A stretch of DNA of 64,000 bases, from NCBI RefSeq assembly GCF_010093205.1, contig NZ_PDWN01000008.1, positions 1 to 64,000 of the forward strand. Direction: 5' to 3'. This DNA is from Pseudoxanthomonas daejeonensis (GTDB taxonomy: Bacteria > Pseudomonadota > Gammaproteobacteria > Xanthomonadales > Xanthomonadaceae). The translations under genes were made by a program, and so were the position numbers. The notes beneath the pieces are model-generated. The model saw only the letters and a list, made by a program, of their open reading frames with translations, was not told where the DNA came from and did no database searches. This document shows positions 51,201 to 64,000 of the stretch, piece by piece. Numbering within the stretch: the first letter of the stretch is position 1; each line of letters begins with the position of its first letter.

Positions 51201-51355
51201 CGCAGAACTCCCGCTCGGGTGGATGCGCCTGGATCGTAGCAGAGTTGTCCTGCGGCACCGGGGCCGCGCTGGCAGCCGGCTTGAGCCTGATCAACGCAAC
51301 GGTAACCCCGCAGGTATAGGGTGGAATCCCCCACAACCTCCCGCGAGGATCGCGC

Positions 51356-52384
51356 ATGGACAGGACGATGAAGGCCGCCGTGGTGCGCGGCTTCGGCCAG
51401 CCGCTGGTGATCGAGGAAGTCGTCGTGCCGCGCCCGGGTCCGGGCGAAGTGCTGGTGGAGATCGCCGCCTGCGGTGTGTGCCATACCGACCTGCACGCCG
51501 CCGAGGGCGACTGGCCGGTCAAGCCGAATCCGCCGTTCATCCCCGGCCACGAAGGCGTGGGCCACGTGGTCGCGGTCGGCGCGGGCGTCAGCCACGTGCG
51601 CGAAGGCGACCGGGTCGGCATTCCCTGGCTTTACTCGGCCTGTGGCCACTGCGAGCACTGCCTCGGCGGCTGGGAAACGCTGTGCGAGACGCAGCAGAAC
51701 ACGGGTTACTCGGTCAACGGCGGCTTCGCCCAGTACGCACTGGCCAATGCCGGCTACGTGGGCCACCTGCCCGCCGAAGTCGGTTTCCTCGAGATCGCGC
51801 CGGTACTGTGCGCGGGCGTCACCGTCTACAAGGGCCTGAAGATGACCGACGCACGCCCCGGCGAGTGGGTGGTCATCTCCGGCATCGGCGGCCTGGGCCA
51901 CATGGCCGTGCAGTACGCCAGGGCCATGGGCCTGAACGTGGCCGCCGTGGATGTGGACGACGACAAGCTCGCGCTGGCACGACGGCTGGGCGCGACCGCG
52001 GTGGTCAACGCGCGCACCACCGATCCGGCGGCGTTCCTGAAAAAGGAGATCGGCGGTGCGCATGGGGCGCTGGTCACCGCGGTGTCGCCCAGGGCCTTCG
52101 AGCAGGCCATGGGAATGATGCGCCGCGGCGGCACGGTGTCGCTGGTCGGGCTGCCACCGGGCAGCTTCCCGCTCGACATCTTCGGCATGGTGCTCAACGG
52201 GATCACGGTGCGTGGCTCGATCGTCGGCACCCGCCTGGACCTGCAGGAGTCGCTGGAGTTCGCCGCGCAGGGCAAGGTCGCCGCGACCGTGGCCGCCGAC
52301 CGGCTGGAGAACATCAACGAAATTTTCGCTCGCATGCACCGGGGCGAGATCGAAGGCCGCATCGTCCTGGACATGGCGGCCTGA
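51356..52384 (+). CDS. adhP: Zinc-dependent alcohol dehydrogenase, AdhP type
   Basis: 342 residues. Catalytic zinc ligands Cys42 ([16 protein letters not shown]), His65 (PGHEGVGHV) and Cys152; structural zinc Cys96, Cys99, Cys102 and Cys110 ([15 protein letters not shown]). NAD-binding motif [18 protein letters not shown]. This is the tetrameric ethanol-active bacterial ADH group (AdhP/AdhA), which interconverts short alcohols and aldehydes with NAD. A TATAGG hexamer at 51315-51320 is a candidate -10 and GCGAGGATC precedes the ATG. Converges on gltD across two hairpins. Confidence 0.96.
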   Translation: MDRTMKAAVVRGFGQPLVIEEVVVPRPGPGEVLVEIAACGVCHTDLHAAEGDWPVKPNPPFIPGHEGVGHVVAVGAGVSHVREGDRVGIPWLYSACGHCEHCLGGWETLCETQQNTGYSVNGGFAQYALANAGYVGHLPAEVGFLEIAPVLCAGVTVYKGLKMTDARPGEWVVISGIGGLGHMAVQYARAMGLNVAAVDVDDDKLALARRLGATAVVNARTTDPAAFLKKEIGGAHGALVTAVSPRAFEQAMGMMRRGGTVSLVGLPPGSFPLDIFGMVLNGITVRGSIVGTRLDLQESLEFAAQGKVAATVAADRLENINEIFARMHRGEIEGRIVLDMAA

Positions 52385-52419
52385 CCGGAGTTTCTCCCCA
52401 CTCAGGCATACCTGTCTCC

Positions 52420-52460
52420 TCCGGCGTCCGGAGCGGCGGGACGTCGTCCCGGACGCCGGA
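52420..52460 (+). terminator. Large inverted repeat after adhP
   Basis: TCCGGCGTCCGG (52420-52431) and CCGGACGCCGGA (52449-52460) form a perfect 12-bp stem with a 17-base loop. It lies 35 bases past the adhP stop. The following bases (AAGCGCAAAAG) are not T-rich, so it may be a Rho-assisted terminator or 3' stabiliser. Confidence 0.55.
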
Positions 52461-52473
52461 AAGCGCAAAAGAA

Positions 52474-52494
52474 AGGCCGCGGTTTCCGCGGCCT
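52474..52494 (-). terminator. Terminator of gltD
   Basis: AGGCCGCGG, TTT, CCGCGGCCT: a 9-bp stem. On the minus strand it follows the gltD stop by 26 bases and is trailed by TTTCTTTT, giving an intrinsic terminator for the gltBD transcript. Confidence 0.72.
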
Positions 52495-52520
52495 CGTCGG
52501 ACTCCGCGCCCCGCAACCGC

Positions 52521-54245
<1,725 letters not shown>

Positions 54246-54272
54246 CTATGCGGAGCATGGAAGCGGCGCCCG

Positions 54273-58769
<4,497 letters not shown>

Positions 58770-58837
58770 CTGTGCCTCGACGAACATGCGTGCGGGGTGC
58801 TGACGCCCGGACGCGAGCGAAGGCGGCACCGCACACG

Positions 58838-58851
58838 GTTTCTTTCGAAAC
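58838..58851. promoter_or_regulatory. GTTTC-N4-GAAAC dyad in the gltB leader
   Basis: GTTTC (58838-58842) and GAAAC (58847-58851) form a 5-bp dyad about 70 bases upstream of the gltB ATG. Short, so may be chance; noted because it lies between the larger palindrome and the gene. Confidence 0.2.
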
Positions 58852-58894
58852 TTGCGCCACCAGATTGCCGCCGGATTCCCGACTAAAGCACAAG

Positions 58895-58912
58895 TGTTGC
58901 GGTGCCGCAACA
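58895..58912. promoter_or_regulatory. Palindrome TGTTGCGG-TG-CCGCAACA upstream of gltB
   Basis: Perfect 8-2-8 inverted repeat in the 227-base region between gltB (58769) and the I78 lipoprotein gene (58997). Length and symmetry fit an operator for a dimeric regulator of gltBD; the regulator is unknown. It could also be an RNA hairpin downstream of the I78 gene, since that gene is transcribed toward it and ends 85 bases away. Confidence 0.45.
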
Positions 58913-58996
58913 GCACCGCGCACAGGGAAAATACATGCAACTGCAACCGTCAGCCGGTGGCGACGACGGTTGCAGGACACGCCTGCCGGGAAGGGC

Positions 58997-59389
58997 TCAG
59001 CCGCAGCGGAGCGAGGTGATCTTGCCCGCTGCGTCGACTTCGATGCTCAGCCGTTCGCTGTCGAATTCCATCGTGACCATGTCGCCGGGCTTGAGCACCC
59101 GCACGCTCTTGGCGCCGGCGTCCGTGCGGGCCTGTTCGGTTGCGCTCTCTTCCAGCACCTGGCCGACCAGTCCTTGCAGCTGGGTGGCATCGCACTCCAT
59201 CGGCGGCGGCGGGGCGGCGTCGACCGGGCCTGCGGGCGGCGTAGCGGCGGATTCGGCGGCCTGTTGCGCGGCGGTGAGCGCCTGCTCCTGCTCGGCACCG
59301 TCGTCTTCCGATGGGCTTCCGGCCGAACAGGCGCCGAGCGCGGCGAGCAGGGCGAGCGGCAGCAGCAGGCGGGTCGTACGTGTGGTCAT
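58997..59389 (-). CDS. Peptidase inhibitor I78 family lipoprotein
   Basis: 130 residues. Lipoprotein signal with lipobox LGAC (MTTRTTRLLLPLALLAALGA-C), a Gln/Ala/Glu-rich linker with AAPPPP, then an I78 domain: 'MECDATQLQGLVGQVLEESA', 'RVLKPGDMVTMEFDSERLSI' and the C-terminal AGKITSLRCG. The I78 fold blocks serine peptidases by presenting a loop; the Asp/Met/Val 'GDMVTMEF' strand and terminal 'RCG' are diagnostic. GGGAG precedes the ATG. Expected in the periplasm on a membrane. A second I78 gene lies 1.2 kb away, on the other side of topoisomerase IB. Confidence 0.88.
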   Translation of the reverse strand: MTTRTTRLLLPLALLAALGACSAGSPSEDDGAEQEQALTAAQQAAESAATPPAGPVDAAPPPPMECDATQLQGLVGQVLEESATEQARTDAGAKSVRVLKPGDMVTMEFDSERLSIEVDAAGKITSLRCG

Positions 59390-59487
59390 GGGCGACTCCC
59401 TCGAGTGATGGCCCAAGCTTGCCGCAGCCGACATTCGCGATGCGTTAACCGTTAAGGACGCAGGGATGGCCTTGACGCGCTCGCCGC

Positions 59488-60603
59488 ATGACGGTGCCCA
59501 GACTGGATTGCCCGCCGCCAAGCGCCTGGATCGTGTCTCCAGCCTCCTCTCCGAACAGCACCGATGCCACCGATGATGCCGGCCGCGCCGGCCTCGTCCA
59601 CGTGGTCGATGGCTCGGCCGGCATCCGGCGCCGTCGGCACGGGCGTGGCTTCGGTTACCGCAATGCCCAGGGGACCGTGGTCCGCGATGCGCGCACGCTG
59701 GCGAGGATCAGGGCCCTGGCCATTCCGCCGGCCTGGCAGGACGTGTGGATCTGCGCCGATCCTCGCGGCCACCTGCAGGCGACCGGCCGCGATGCGCGCG
59801 GGCGCAAGCAGTATCGCTACCACCCGGAGTGGGCCCGGCATCGGGGCGCGGGCAAGTTCGAGCGGATCGTCGCCTTCGGCCAGGCGCTGCCGGCGCTGCG
59901 TCGGCGGTTGCGCAGCGACCTGGCTCTGCAGGGCCATCCGCGCGGGAAGGTCCTGGCAATTGTAGTCGCGGTGATGGACGAGACCCTGCTGCGGATCGGC
60001 AACGACGCCTATCGTCGGCAGAACCGATCCTACGGGTTGACCACGCTGCGCAACCGCCATGTCGAGTTCCTCGCCGGTGGCCGCGCGCGGATCGCCTTCC
60101 GCGGAAAAGGCGGCCAGCCGCAGGAGGCGGTGCTGGACGACCGCCGGCTGGTCGGGCTGATGCGGCGCTGCCGCGAACTGCCCGGGCAGAACCTGTTCCA
60201 GTACCGCGACGACGCGGGCGAGCTGGTCCCGGTGCAATCCAGCGAGGTCAACGAATACCTGCGCCAGGCCATGGGCGAGGCCTTCACCGCGAAGGACTTC
60301 CGTACCTGGGGCGGCACGCTGGCGGCGATGCGCGGTCTTGCGGCGCTGGACGACGTGCCCGCGGCCGAGCGCGAGTGCGCGCGCCTGCTGACCGGAGTGG
60401 TGCGCGCGGTTGCCGACGAGCTGGGCAATACCCCGGCGGTCTGCCGCAGCGCCTATATCGATCCGGCGGTGATCGACGGCTGGCGCCAGGGCGCGTTGCA
60501 GGGCGTCGCCGAACGCTGCCGGGGCCAGCGCCAGTGGGAGCAGGCGGCGCTCGCGTTCCTGCGGCGTGCGCACCGCCGCCCCCGGCGTCCGACCGGACGT
60601 TGA
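59488..60603 (+). CDS. DNA topoisomerase IB (poxvirus/eukaryote-like, bacterial type)
   Basis: 371 residues. N-terminal domain with 'AGIRRRRHGRGFGYRNAQGT' and 'LARIRALAIPPAWQDVWICA', then the catalytic domain: 'GRKQYRYHPEWARHRGAGKF', 'GNDAYRRQNRSYGLTTLRNR', 'FTAKDFRTWGGTLAAMRGLA' and the nucleophile Tyr323 in VCRSAYIDPAVIDGW. It relaxes supercoils through a 3'-phosphotyrosyl link. Bacterial members are non-essential and of unclear role. The ATG at 59488 is the only sensible start; the first 30 residues look poorly conserved. Flanked on both sides by minus-strand I78 inhibitor genes. Confidence 0.93.
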   Translation: MTVPRLDCPPPSAWIVSPASSPNSTDATDDAGRAGLVHVVDGSAGIRRRRHGRGFGYRNAQGTVVRDARTLARIRALAIPPAWQDVWICADPRGHLQATGRDARGRKQYRYHPEWARHRGAGKFERIVAFGQALPALRRRLRSDLALQGHPRGKVLAIVVAVMDETLLRIGNDAYRRQNRSYGLTTLRNRHVEFLAGGRARIAFRGKGGQPQEAVLDDRRLVGLMRRCRELPGQNLFQYRDDAGELVPVQSSEVNEYLRQAMGEAFTAKDFRTWGGTLAAMRGLAALDDVPAAERECARLLTGVVRAVADELGNTPAVCRSAYIDPAVIDGWRQGALQGVAERCRGQRQWEQAALAFLRRAHRRPRRPTGR

Positions 60604-60621
60604 CGGCGGGTGCTGCGCCGG

Positions 60622-60963
60622 TCAGCCGCAGCGCAGCGCGGTGATCGCATTGTTGCGGCCGGTCTCCACGGTCAGGCGGCTGCCTCCGGCGGAGCTCTCC
60701 TGGGCTTCGGGCAGCGTTGCCGAACCCGCCCGGTCCGAAGCGCCGCGTACCACCTGCAGCTCGGTGCTGTCGCTGTCCACTCGCGCACGCTGGATGGTCG
60801 CATCCGAGGCAGCCAGGCCGACCGCGCCGCGGACCATGTCGGTGTGGCACTGGCCGGAGATCACCCCGTCGATGGGTTGGACGCCGGCGATCTGCGGGCC
60901 GGCGCACGCGGTGGCGAGCAGGCAGGTGGCCAGGGCGAGGCTGCACGGGATCAGGCGGCTCAT
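60622..60963 (-). CDS. I78-like peptidase inhibitor lipoprotein (second copy)
   Basis: 113 residues. Lipoprotein-like start MSRLIPCSLALATCLLATAC, then 'QPIDGVISGQCHTDMVRGAV' with a conserved single Cys, 'DSTELQVVRGASDRAGSATL' and the I78-type ending RLTVETGRNNAITALRCG. It is diverged from the copy at 58997 but shares the Cys near the domain start, the helix-strand order and the C-terminal 'xLRCG'. Start could be MEPAMSR four codons earlier. It converges on topoisomerase IB with an 18-base gap and is divergent from the sugar transporter gene. Family call is by these motifs only. Confidence 0.78.
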   Translation of the reverse strand: MSRLIPCSLALATCLLATACAGPQIAGVQPIDGVISGQCHTDMVRGAVGLAASDATIQRARVDSDSTELQVVRGASDRAGSATLPEAQESSAGGSRLTVETGRNNAITALRCG

Positions 60964-61136
60964 GGCGGGTTCCATCGACGGGTGGAGGGTGGCCAGCGTG
61001 TCGCTACCGGCGTTGGCGCCGGATGAAGGCGGGTATTCCGCACGGCCATGCGCCGCCCCGCCGTGTGGCATATGCAGAAGAACGCGCGCGGATGCGCCAT
61101 GATCGGCGCCTTCGACACGCCGGGGAGGCAGCATCG

Positions 61137-62459
61137 ATGCACGTCAATCACTCACACGATTCCGGCGCCGCCGGCGCGCCCGCCAGCGGCTCCTCGCGGC
61201 TGCTGCCGCTGGTGATCGCGCTGTTCTTCGCCTGGGGCTTCTGCACGGTGCTGGTGGACGTGCTGATCCCCAAGCTCAAGGCGACGTTCTCGCTGAACTA
61301 CACCGAGGCGATGCTGACCCAGTTCTGCTTCTTCCTCGCCTACTTCGTGGTCTCCATTCCCGCAGGCCTGCTGGTCAGCCGGATCGGGTACCTGCGCGGG
61401 ATCGTCATTGGCCTGGTGATCATGGCCAGCGGCTGCCTGCTGTTCGCGCCGGCCGCGTCGATGGGCTGGTACCCGGGCTTCCTCGCCGCACTGTTCGTGC
61501 TCGCCGGCGGCATCACCCTGGTGCAGGTGGCGGCCAATCCGCTGGCCGCCGGGCTCGGCGATCCGGCCCGCGCGCACAGCCGGCTGACCCTGGCCCAGGC
61601 GTTCAACTCGTTCGGCACGATGATCGGCCCGCTGTTCGGCTCGGCGATGATCCTGGCCGCCGGCGTGTCCGAACCGGCCGCCGGCCTGAGCGGCCCGGCA
61701 CTGGAAGCGTTCCGCGTGGAGCAGGCCAGCCATGTGCGCGTGCCGTACATGATCATCGCCGCGGTGCTGGCGGGCCTGGCCGCGCTGTGCTGGTGGCTGC
61801 GCCGCTCGCCGGTCCCGGCGGTGCGCCCGGTCGGAAGCAGCGACTATCTGCGCCTGCTCGGTATCCCGCGGGTCAGCCTGGGCGCCCTGTCGATCTTCCT
61901 GTACGTCGGTGCCGAAGTCGCGATCGGCAGCGCGCTGGTCAACTACCTGATCATGGTCGGGGCGACGAATTCCGAGCACGCCGCCGGCAACCTGATCGCG
62001 GTGTACTGGGGCCTGGCGATGGTCGGCCGTTTCATCGGCGCGTGGGTGCTGCGCTTCGTCTCGCCGGGCCTGGTGCTGGCGGCGTGCGCGATCGGCGCCG
62101 GGTTGCTTGCGCTGCTGGCGGCGACCATGCTCGAAGGCACCGCCGCGGCGGTGGCGATCCTTTCGATCGGCCTGTTCAACTCGGTGATGTTCCCGACCAT
62201 CTTCACGTTGTCCATCGACGGCCTGGGAGAAGACACGCCCGGCGCTTCCGGCATCCTGTGCCTGGCGATCGTCGGCGGCGCGGTGATCCCCTTGCTGACC
62301 GGCGTGGTGGCCGACCGGATCGGCCTGGCGCTGGCCTTGCTGGTGCCGATGGTGTGCTACGGCTGGATCGCCTGCTACGGGTTGCTGGTGAAGTCAGGCC
62401 TGCTTGGGCGCCATGCGCCGGCGGCGGTCGCGGCACCGGCAGTCGCACCCGAAGCCTGA
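61137..62459 (+). CDS. Sugar:H+ MFS transporter, FucP (FHS) family
   Basis: 440 residues, 12 membrane helices. Family text: 'ALFFAWGFCTVLVDVLIPKL', KATFSLNYTEAMLTQFCFFL, AYFVVSIPAGLLVSRIGY, 'GITLVQVAANPLAAGLGDPA', 'RLTLAQAFNSFGTMIGPLFG', and 'VGAEVAIGSALVNYLIMVGA' with the Glu used for protons in FucP. FHS members import fucose, glucose, galactose, mannose or fructose. GGGGAGGC precedes the ATG. The PfkB kinase gene starts 8 bases after the stop, and a convergent AGE-family gene follows, which points to hexose such as mannose, glucose or fructose as substrate. Confidence 0.93.
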   Translation: MHVNHSHDSGAAGAPASGSSRLLPLVIALFFAWGFCTVLVDVLIPKLKATFSLNYTEAMLTQFCFFLAYFVVSIPAGLLVSRIGYLRGIVIGLVIMASGCLLFAPAASMGWYPGFLAALFVLAGGITLVQVAANPLAAGLGDPARAHSRLTLAQAFNSFGTMIGPLFGSAMILAAGVSEPAAGLSGPALEAFRVEQASHVRVPYMIIAAVLAGLAALCWWLRRSPVPAVRPVGSSDYLRLLGIPRVSLGALSIFLYVGAEVAIGSALVNYLIMVGATNSEHAAGNLIAVYWGLAMVGRFIGAWVLRFVSPGLVLAACAIGAGLLALLAATMLEGTAAAVAILSIGLFNSVMFPTIFTLSIDGLGEDTPGASGILCLAIVGGAVIPLLTGVVADRIGLALALLVPMVCYGWIACYGLLVKSGLLGRHAPAAVAAPAVAPEA

Positions 62460-62466
62460 TCCGCGC

Positions 62467-63399
62467 ATGCGCGAAAGCGATGCCACCGCCCTGCCCCGCC
62501 TGGTCGTTTTCGGCGAGGCGCTGACCGACCTCATGCGCACGGGTGATTCGACCTGGCACAGCGTGCCGGGCGGTGCCTGCTGGAATGTCGCGCGGGTGGC
62601 GTCCACGCTCGGCGCGCCGACCGGGTGGGGGGGGTCGGTCGGCGAGGACCTGTTCGGCCAGCGCATCCTCGCCCTGTCGCGCGAGGCCGGACTGGATGCG
62701 CGCTTCTGGCAGGTGGTGCGGCGATCACCACTGCTGGCCCTGGTCCACCAGCTCGATCCGCCGCAGTACTTCTTCGTCGGCGAGTCCGACCTGGGCTTCG
62801 ACGCGGCGCTGCTGCCGGATGGGTGGCAGCAGGCGTGCGAGTTCGCTCACTTCGGCTGCATCAGCCTGGTGCGGCAGCCGTTGGGGGCGCGACTGCTCGC
62901 GCTCGCCGAACTGCTGCATGCGGCCGGCGTGCCGGTCAGCTTCGATCCGAACTGTCGCAACCTGATGGATGCGGATTACCCGCCGCTGTTCGAGCGCATG
63001 GCCACGCTGGCCGACACGATCAAGGTCTCGGACGAGGACCTGCGCCACATCTATCCGGCCTTGGCCACGGTCGATGCGTTGGATCGCGTGCATGCGCTCG
63101 CCCCGCGCGCAACCGTGCTGTACACGCGCGGCGCCGATGGCATGACGGCCTATGCGCCCGATGGGGGCGTTTTCGAGCAGCCGGCCTTCAAGGTCGCCGT
63201 GGCCGATACCGTCGGCGCGGGCGACGCCTGCATCGGCGGATTCCTGGCCAGTCGACTGCAGCGTCCGGATGCCGGCCTGCCAGCACATGTACGTTTCGCC
63301 GCTGCCGCTGCGGCGGCCGCCTGCACCCGGCCGGGCGCGCATGCGCCTGGCAGGAGCGAGGTCGACGCGCTGCTGGCTGCCAATCCCGTGCAAGGCTAG
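62467..63399 (+). CDS. PfkB-family carbohydrate kinase (fructokinase-like)
   Basis: 310 residues. PfkB signatures: N-terminal RLVVFGEALTDLMRTG, 'VPGGACWNVARVASTLGAPT' with substrate-binding Gly-Gly, 'FDPNCRNLMDADYPPLF', 'IKVSDEDLRHIYP', and the anion-hole/catalytic motif DTVGAGDACIGGFLASRL with base Asp253. It phosphorylates a hexose, most often fructose, using ATP. It begins eight bases after the FucP-type transporter stop, so import and phosphorylation are coupled in one operon. With the AGE-family isomerase next door the likely product is fructose-6-phosphate. Exact substrate is inferred. Confidence 0.93.
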   Translation: MRESDATALPRLVVFGEALTDLMRTGDSTWHSVPGGACWNVARVASTLGAPTGWGGSVGEDLFGQRILALSREAGLDARFWQVVRRSPLLALVHQLDPPQYFFVGESDLGFDAALLPDGWQQACEFAHFGCISLVRQPLGARLLALAELLHAAGVPVSFDPNCRNLMDADYPPLFERMATLADTIKVSDEDLRHIYPALATVDALDRVHALAPRATVLYTRGADGMTAYAPDGGVFEQPAFKVAVADTVGAGDACIGGFLASRLQRPDAGLPAHVRFAAAAAAAACTRPGAHAPGRSEVDALLAANPVQG

Positions 63400-63441
63400 C
63401 CACGATAGCGAGAGGCTGCACCAACACCGCCGCGCTGTAGA

Positions 63442-63603
63442 TGTAGGAGCGGGCATGACCGCGACACCGGCGGCGTTGCAGCCACGAGAACGTCGGATGC
63501 CCGATGGCGTGACAGTTACATGGCAGCCAGAGCATCCATCGCGTTGCAGCCGTCGGCACGTGCGATCTCGAGTGTGTCGGTGTCGCGGTCATGCCCGCTT
63601 ACA
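63442..63603. repeat. Pair of inverted REP elements (BIME-like)
   Basis: Copy 2 at 63442-63472 (TGTAGGAGCGGGCATGACC, then GCGACACCGGCG) matches copy 1 at 45403 in 29 of 31 bases. Copy 3 at 63574-63603 is inverted; its 22-base core is identical to that of copy 2, but it lacks the GG after TGTA. The two face each other across about 100 bases that contain GTTGCAGCC twice. They fill the gap between convergent pfkB-like and AGE-like genes, where they may act as a bidirectional terminator or 3' stabiliser. Confidence 0.72.
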
Positions 63604-63631
63604 GTCGCTGCCCAATCTGGCTGCGTCGACC

Positions 63632-64000
63632 TCACACGGCCTTCAGCGCTTCGTAGCACGCGCCCATCGTGTGGTAATCGGTCTTCCCGGCTGGACTCTT
63701 CTCGTCGGTGAGCTTGCGGTTGTCCGGGCCGAGGATGCGGTACCAGGCGCCATGCGCATGGTCGACGAAGTGGGTCCAGCTGTAGTCCCAGAGGCGGTCG
63801 TACCACTGCCAGTAGCCCGGATCCCCGGTGCGGTCGGCGAGCAGTGCGGCGGTGGCCAGCGCTTCGGCCTGGACCCAAAAGTACTTGTCCTCGTCGTAGA
63901 AGCCGCCTTCCACGTCGTTGCCGTAGACCAGCCCGCCGTGGCGTTCGTCCCAGGCCATCGCCACGGCGCGATCGAAAAGTTCGCGTGCACGCGACAGGTG
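63632..64000 (-). CDS. AGE-family epimerase/isomerase, C-terminal part
   Basis: The last 122 codons of a gene that begins beyond the right edge. The reading enters as HLSRARELFDRAVAMAWDE and continues with 'RHGGLVYGNDVEGGFYDEDK', YFWVQAEALATAALLADRTG, 'WQWYDRLWDYSWTHFVDHAH', GAWYRILGPDNRK and ends 'KTDYHTMGACYEALKAV'. The WxQAE, H and 'KxDYHxxxAC' words are those of N-acylglucosamine 2-epimerase family (alpha6/alpha6 barrel) enzymes, with the closest feel to mannose isomerase (YihS-like) or cellobiose epimerase. With the adjacent transporter and kinase, mannose to fructose conversion is a sensible guess. Start and full length are not visible. Confidence 0.88.
   Translation of the reverse strand, partial: HLSRARELFDRAVAMAWDERHGGLVYGNDVEGGFYDEDKYFWVQAEALATAALLADRTGDPGYWQWYDRLWDYSWTHFVDHAHGAWYRILGPDNRKLTDEKSPAGKTDYHTMGACYEALKAV

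Overview
The window is a stretch of chromosome from a high-GC gammaproteobacterium, most likely of the Xanthomonadaceae/Lysobacteraceae (Lysobacter, Luteimonas or Pseudoxanthomonas type). This is an inference from the strong G/C third-position bias, a six-gene mla operon that contains mlaA, a monomeric isocitrate dehydrogenase together with AceK, I78-type inhibitors, an M13 peptidase and REP elements of the 'TGTAGGAGCGGGC' kind. Coding density is high and the content is mostly core metabolism and envelope upkeep. I see no rRNA, tRNA, CRISPR array, prophage, integrase, transposase or plasmid function.

Layout. 1-6.2 kb: the start of an rRNA pseudouridine synthase (cut by the window edge), a small monooxygenase, an exported methyltransferase, a CurA-type reductase, aceK, a periplasmic OB-fold protein, and a LysR regulator facing a small unknown gene. 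6.3-14.3 kb: monomeric NADP-isocitrate dehydrogenase, rlmI, an amino-acid permease, a DUF488 protein, rmuC and a glutathione peroxidase. 14.35-18.6 kb: mlaFEDCBA on the minus strand, mostly with overlapping start and stop codons; it moves phospholipids between the outer and inner membranes. 18.8-27.7 kb: recC-recB-recD as an overlapping operon (double-strand break repair). 27.8-31.4 kb: a soluble GAF histidine kinase and small membrane or envelope proteins (Coa1-like, Excalibur, unknown, DUF1905). 31.6-40.5 kb: M13 metallopeptidase, AI-2E family permease, small secreted and membrane proteins, a Tat-exported GH43 glycosidase, a sterol-desaturase-like enzyme and a DUF885 lipoprotein. 40.7-45.4 kb: folE, ychJ-like, a serine beta-lactamase-fold hydrolase, and a lytic transglycosylase that runs without a stop codon into a hexose-6-phosphate mutarotase. 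45.6-51.2 kb: TetA-like MFS pump, tandem PepSY protein, NRDE protein, a double-domain methylglyoxal synthase, BenE permease and an unknown membrane protein. 51.3-58.8 kb: alcohol dehydrogenase, then gltB-gltD (nitrogen assimilation) split by a repeat-filled intergenic region. 59-64 kb: two I78-inhibitor lipoproteins around a topoisomerase IB, then a sugar cluster: FucP-type transporter, PfkB kinase and, convergent, an AGE-family epimerase/isomerase cut by the right edge.

Most notable: the transglycosylase-mutarotase read-through at 43.2-45.4 kb, where a REP element supplies the final stop codon; a methylglyoxal synthase made of two MGS-fold halves of which only the second keeps the catalytic residues; a recurring promoter design with a -10-like hexamer exactly six bases before the ATG, implying leaderless mRNAs; and a glutathione peroxidase lacking the usual active-site Gln. 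I found no clear multi-gene novel system; these single-locus oddities are the best leads.
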